Shown here piece after piece: positions 61,188 to 64,000 of a stretch of 64,000 nucleotides of DNA. The position numbers and the translations under genes were made by a program. How positions within the stretch are numbered: the stretch's first letter is position 1; each line of letters opens with the position of its first letter. This stretch comes from Nanobdellota archaeon. Lineage in GTDB: Archaea > Nanobdellota > Nanobdellia > Woesearchaeales > UBA9642. The notes under the pieces are model-generated. The model had not been told where the DNA came from. It saw nothing but the letters and a program-made list of their open reading frames with translations, and did not search any database. The stretch is from NCBI GenBank assembly GCA_021813435.1, contig JAKAKR010000008.1:62001-126000 (forward strand), in the 5' to 3' direction.

Positions 61188-62101
61188 ATCTTTACCTTCA
61201 TGAAATCATAGGCGACTTCAACATTTTGGAAGATATCACGCGCATCCTCAAGGACTTCTTCATCAGTCTTATAGCGCTGGGAGATATGTGTCAAGATCAA
61301 CTTCTTTGCGTTCGCATTGTTTGCGATAAATGCAGCCTGCTTTGCAGTCAGATGCTTATTGTTCTCTGCTTTTTCTTCAATAGTTGAGGCATAGCTTGCC
61401 TCGCAGACGAGTAAGTCAACATTCGTTGCCATCTTGATAGCATTCTCGCACACGCCAGTATCCATGATGACTGCCAGATGGATGCCTTTTTTGACAGTAG
61501 AGACTGCATCAGGATGGATTGTTTGCCCATTGACGGTTATCGCTTCTCCCTGCTGCAATTTCCCGATAAGTGGGCCAGTCGGTATCTTTAATTCATCAAT
61601 CTTTCTTGAATCAATCTTGCGCGTATCCTTTTCCACAAATCGGTATGCAAGGCAAGGTACGCCATGATCCATGAGCGCTGCCTGGATAATGAAATCTTCA
61701 GTATCAAGAATATCCATGATCTCAGTCTTGCGCAGGTGCAATTCATGCACTTCGATACGCAACCGGTTCTCAAAGATACAGGTCTGGAGCATGTGCTCGA
61801 TACGTTGCTCGGTCTCTGCAGGACCATAGATATGCAGGACCGGCGGCTCTTCATTCTGCACATTCTGGTTTCCTAAGGTCTGGATAAGGCCGATGAGTCC
61901 AGATACATGATCGCCATGCCAATGCGTGAGCAGGATATAATTGACCTTGTTCCGGTTGATCCCTGCAATATTCATCTGGCGCTGCGTACCCTCACCGCAA
62001 TCAATAAGGATCCCCTTATTCTTATAGCTCAAAAATATCCCTGATACATTGCGATCCTTTGTTGGCACCATGCAGCTTGTTCCTAAGAATGTGAGTTCCA
62101 T
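61184..62101 (-). CDS. rnz: Ribonuclease Z (tRNA 3' processing)
   Basis: Metallo-beta-lactamase-fold endonuclease that trims tRNA 3' trailers. The 305-aa protein has ELTFLGTSCMVPT, IDCGEGTQRQ, the metal site THWHGDH (HxHxDH), VMDTGVCENA, LVCEASYAS and LTHISQRY. Length matches the short RNase Z form. It is transcribed towards the kinase gene (4-base overlap of ends). No unusual residues noted. Confidence 0.96.
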   Translation of the reverse strand: MELTFLGTSCMVPTKDRNVSGIFLSYKNKGILIDCGEGTQRQMNIAGINRNKVNYILLTHWHGDHVSGLIGLIQTLGNQNVQNEEPPVLHIYGPAETEQRIEHMLQTCIFENRLRIEVHELHLRKTEIMDILDTEDFIIQAALMDHGVPCLAYRFVEKDTRKIDSRKIDELKIPTGPLIGKLQQGEAITVNGQTIHPDAVSTVKKGIHLAVIMDTGVCENAIKMATNVDLLVCEASYASTIEEKAENNKHLTAKQAAFIANNANAKKLILTHISQRYKTDEEVLEDARDIFQNVEVAYDFMKVKI

Positions 62102-62145
62102 GCCCTCTGGAGGGATGGATGGTTTATAAATTTTTACGCGAAATT

Positions 62146-63933
62146 TTATGTGAAATACCCTTCAATATTCTTCTTCATTTCTGCGATGCTGCGTGAACCT
62201 CTGATGGTTGCCGCAAGTTCTTTATCCGTAAATACTCCTTCAACCCAATTTGCAAAATCATTACGCCCCTGTTGCGTGTGATAATTGAATGTATCCAGAT
62301 CATTCTTTTCCAGATGCCGCGCCAGATCCTTGATAGAATGCAATACTTCGCCATTCTTGAGATAGAATGCCTTCTGTCCATCAATGATACGCTCAAAGAG
62401 TTCCTGTCGTTTCAGCGCAGTCGCGTTCTTTTGCAAGGTCGGCGCAGCCGGCCGTACAGGCGAATCTATTGCTGCGGCAGGCGATGTTTTGGGTACAGTG
62501 ATACTAACAGTGCTTGATGTTGTTGCGCTTGCTGTAGTTTGCGTGCTGATTTTTGTAAGAGGCGGAGCGATCGGTTTTGCAGTTTCTTTTGGTCTCTCAC
62601 TCTCTGCAACACTCTTTTTGTTCTCTATGGTATGTCCTTCTTTATTTTGCAGCACTGACGTATGTTTAATGAAATGTTCATGCTCTTGCGCGCTGATGAA
62701 ACCGCGTTGATGCAAGGTGTTAAGAATCGCAATCCGCTCGTCCTCACTAATCTTTGCTCTGCGCGCTTGTCTTTGGTGTATTCCTTGCGCCTGTCGCATC
62801 TTCCATGTCCTGAGATTTTCGCGGACCTTTGAGTAATACATCTCTTCCCTGCTCTTACGCAATAAGACTATGACTCCGATGCCGGCAAGAATGATGACAA
62901 TGATAAGGAACACATATTTCCAATTGTTGGTGACGATCTCAACAGGGATATGGAGCGGCTGCTCGACCAGATGATATTTCTCGTTAAGAATTGTGAATTG
63001 CACGTTTTTGGTCTGTGATTCAGTATCTGCAGATCCCTGTACAGTAAGCGTATAATACCCATTCTCAAGATTCGGAGGCAATCGCAGGGTCGTTGCAGTG
63101 ATCGTGTCATTGCTGCCGATAGTTTTTTCGCTGCTGCTCACTACCCTTCCATCAGGCGCGCGGACCGTGTACTTGAGCGTGATATTTTTTCCTGCAAGGA
63201 CATCTTTGAGTTGCGTCGTCGTATTCAGATAGAGTTCATTGTTGATTGCCTTGATATCAGTATTGACACTGACGTCAAAATCAATCTTTGGCTTTTTGAT
63301 CCCTGCAACATTGACCACAGTCGTGATATTTCTCGTGTACTCCTTTCCTGCAATTGACGTCGTGAGAACATATGTTCCTTCAGCGACACCGACAGTATTA
63401 AAGAAGAGCGTGATGTCCATGGTCTTTCCTGCAATGGCCTTTATACTATCAACATCACTATACACCAGCGTCTTGCGTTGCGTATACCCTTCAGGATAGA
63501 TGATGGTGATTGTATACGTTTCATCGGATTGTGCAGTAAGGTGAATGACCTTTGTACCAGTATCCCCTGAAGTCAGATCCATTTTGACGAGTGCGTCAGG
63601 AACAATGAAATACCCTTGCGGATACGTCGATGATGTTGATGATGGCGCCATCCCGCCCCCACCTCCACCTCCTGATCCGCCGCCCCCACCAGAGCTACTG
63701 CTTGATCCTCCGCTGCTTGGAGGACAGGCGATAGAAAGCGTCGGCATAGTGCGCGTATTCCCACATGCACTGGCATCAATACAGTCTCTGACGCCGCATG
63801 TTCCCTGCGAGTAATTCGTACAATACCATGCGGGAGTGCAGATATTGATCTGGATGTCAAATCCTCCGGCAAGAACCGGATGCGAAACAGTGAGCAGCGC
63901 CATAAATACTGCGCTTGCAAGAATGAGTGCCAC
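62146..63933 (-). CDS. Membrane-anchored surface protein with C-terminal DUF5752-like domain; start may lie beyond the window
   Basis: At least 595 aa. A signal-like helix (LILASAVFMALLTVSHPVLA) leads to a short Cys module (CTPAWYCTNYSQGTC), a poly-Ser/Gly linker (about 74-94) and two or more Ig-like beta domains. A membrane helix follows (WKYVFLIIVIILAGIGVIVLL, about 336-357), then a basic cytoplasmic part with an Ala/Thr/Pro-rich linker. The last 70 residues (FYLKNGEVLHSIKDLARHLE, then FANWVEGVFTDKELAATI) resemble DUF5752. The 63933 start is GTG without an SD; the frame stays open to 64000, so the true start may be outside. Confidence 0.7.
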   Translation of the reverse strand: MALILASAVFMALLTVSHPVLAGGFDIQINICTPAWYCTNYSQGTCGVRDCIDASACGNTRTMPTLSIACPPSSGGSSSSSGGGGGSGGGGGGGMAPSSTSSTYPQGYFIVPDALVKMDLTSGDTGTKVIHLTAQSDETYTITIIYPEGYTQRKTLVYSDVDSIKAIAGKTMDITLFFNTVGVAEGTYVLTTSIAGKEYTRNITTVVNVAGIKKPKIDFDVSVNTDIKAINNELYLNTTTQLKDVLAGKNITLKYTVRAPDGRVVSSSEKTIGSNDTITATTLRLPPNLENGYYTLTVQGSADTESQTKNVQFTILNEKYHLVEQPLHIPVEIVTNNWKYVFLIIVIILAGIGVIVLLRKSREEMYYSKVRENLRTWKMRQAQGIHQRQARRAKISEDERIAILNTLHQRGFISAQEHEHFIKHTSVLQNKEGHTIENKKSVAESERPKETAKPIAPPLTKISTQTTASATTSSTVSITVPKTSPAAAIDSPVRPAAPTLQKNATALKRQELFERIIDGQKAFYLKNGEVLHSIKDLARHLEKNDLDTFNYHTQQGRNDFANWVEGVFTDKELAATIRGSRSIAEMKKNIEGYFT

Positions 63934-64000
63934 TTCGACGAGTACATGTGGCGTACCTACTCCTGCACCTTGCAGGCGCGTGTTTGTGTAAGGTGGCGTT

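Noticed and set aside
63655-63715. GC-rich simple repeat, possible regulatory or phase-variable tract
   Set aside because: It encodes the Ser/Gly linker of the surface protein in frame with mixed codons rather than a uniform repeat, so it is a coding low-complexity stretch.
62146-63933. Possible insertion element because of the odd composition of the surface protein
   Set aside because: The composition is explained by Gly/Ser and Ala/Thr/Pro linkers; there are no terminal repeats or transposase motifs. No transposase gene was seen anywhere in the window.
1-64000. tRNA, rRNA or CRISPR arrays
   Set aside because: Scanning the intergenic gaps by eye showed no tRNA-like cloverleaf with a TTCGA loop, no rRNA segments and no regularly spaced direct repeats. 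A tRNAscan-SE run would be decisive.

Overview
The window is archaeal. It encodes a TATA-binding protein, MCM helicase, both subunits of DNA polymerase D, Orc1/Cdc6, an RFC small subunit, a histone, aIF2-beta, Pelota, RNase P Rpp30, an archaeal-type PheRS and class III (archaellin-like) signal peptides. Moderate GC, small genes, many secreted Cys- and Asn-rich proteins of no known family and the pilin N-terminus KKGQAAMEFLMTYGW suggest a DPANN archaeon, most like Woesearchaeota or a relative. That placement is inference; no rRNA or tRNA gene was seen. Many genes have a TATA box about 25 bp before the start codon, which implies leaderless mRNAs. Others use GGTGA- or GGGGGTT-type ribosome binding sites.

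Layout. 0-3 kb: the edge-truncated RNase P gene (absent from the ORF track because it runs off the window), a bacterial-type pseudouridine synthase, a Nudix-fold protein with a broken Nudix box, a HTH regulator and a HAD phosphatase. 3-16 kb: information processing (tbp, mcm, an RPA-like OB protein, aIF2-beta, DP2, DP1, orc1/cdc6) plus a SpoIIM-like membrane protein and a SemiSWEET. The gap before tbp and the very AT-rich gap before cdc6 both carry matches to the archaeal origin recognition box, so this is a replication gene island with a probable origin. 16-28 kb: a TrmB regulator, a TraB-like protein, a beta-propeller lipoprotein, a three-gene operon for huge Cys-rich secreted proteins, rfcS and a GNAT enzyme.

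28-47.5 kb is one large cell-surface region. On the + strand lie pilin-like proteins, a VWA-domain protein with a pilin-like N-terminus, a winged-helix/coiled-coil protein, a secretion ATPase and two TadC/FlaJ-like platform proteins. On the facing - strand lie three related lipoproteins and two membrane-anchored surface proteins. This looks like an uncharacterised type IV pilus-like machine with adjacent surface components, and is the best candidate for a new system. Two strong inverted-repeat RNA-like structures sit in its gaps.

47.5-64 kb: pelA, a GNAT protein, a 16S rRNA methyltransferase homologue of the aminoglycoside-resistance (FmrO/ArmA/RmtB) family, a second TrmB, a frame-broken gene, pheS and pheT separated by two small unknown genes, a flippase, a Memo protein, a histone, a small P-loop kinase, RNase Z and a large membrane-anchored surface protein cut near the window end.
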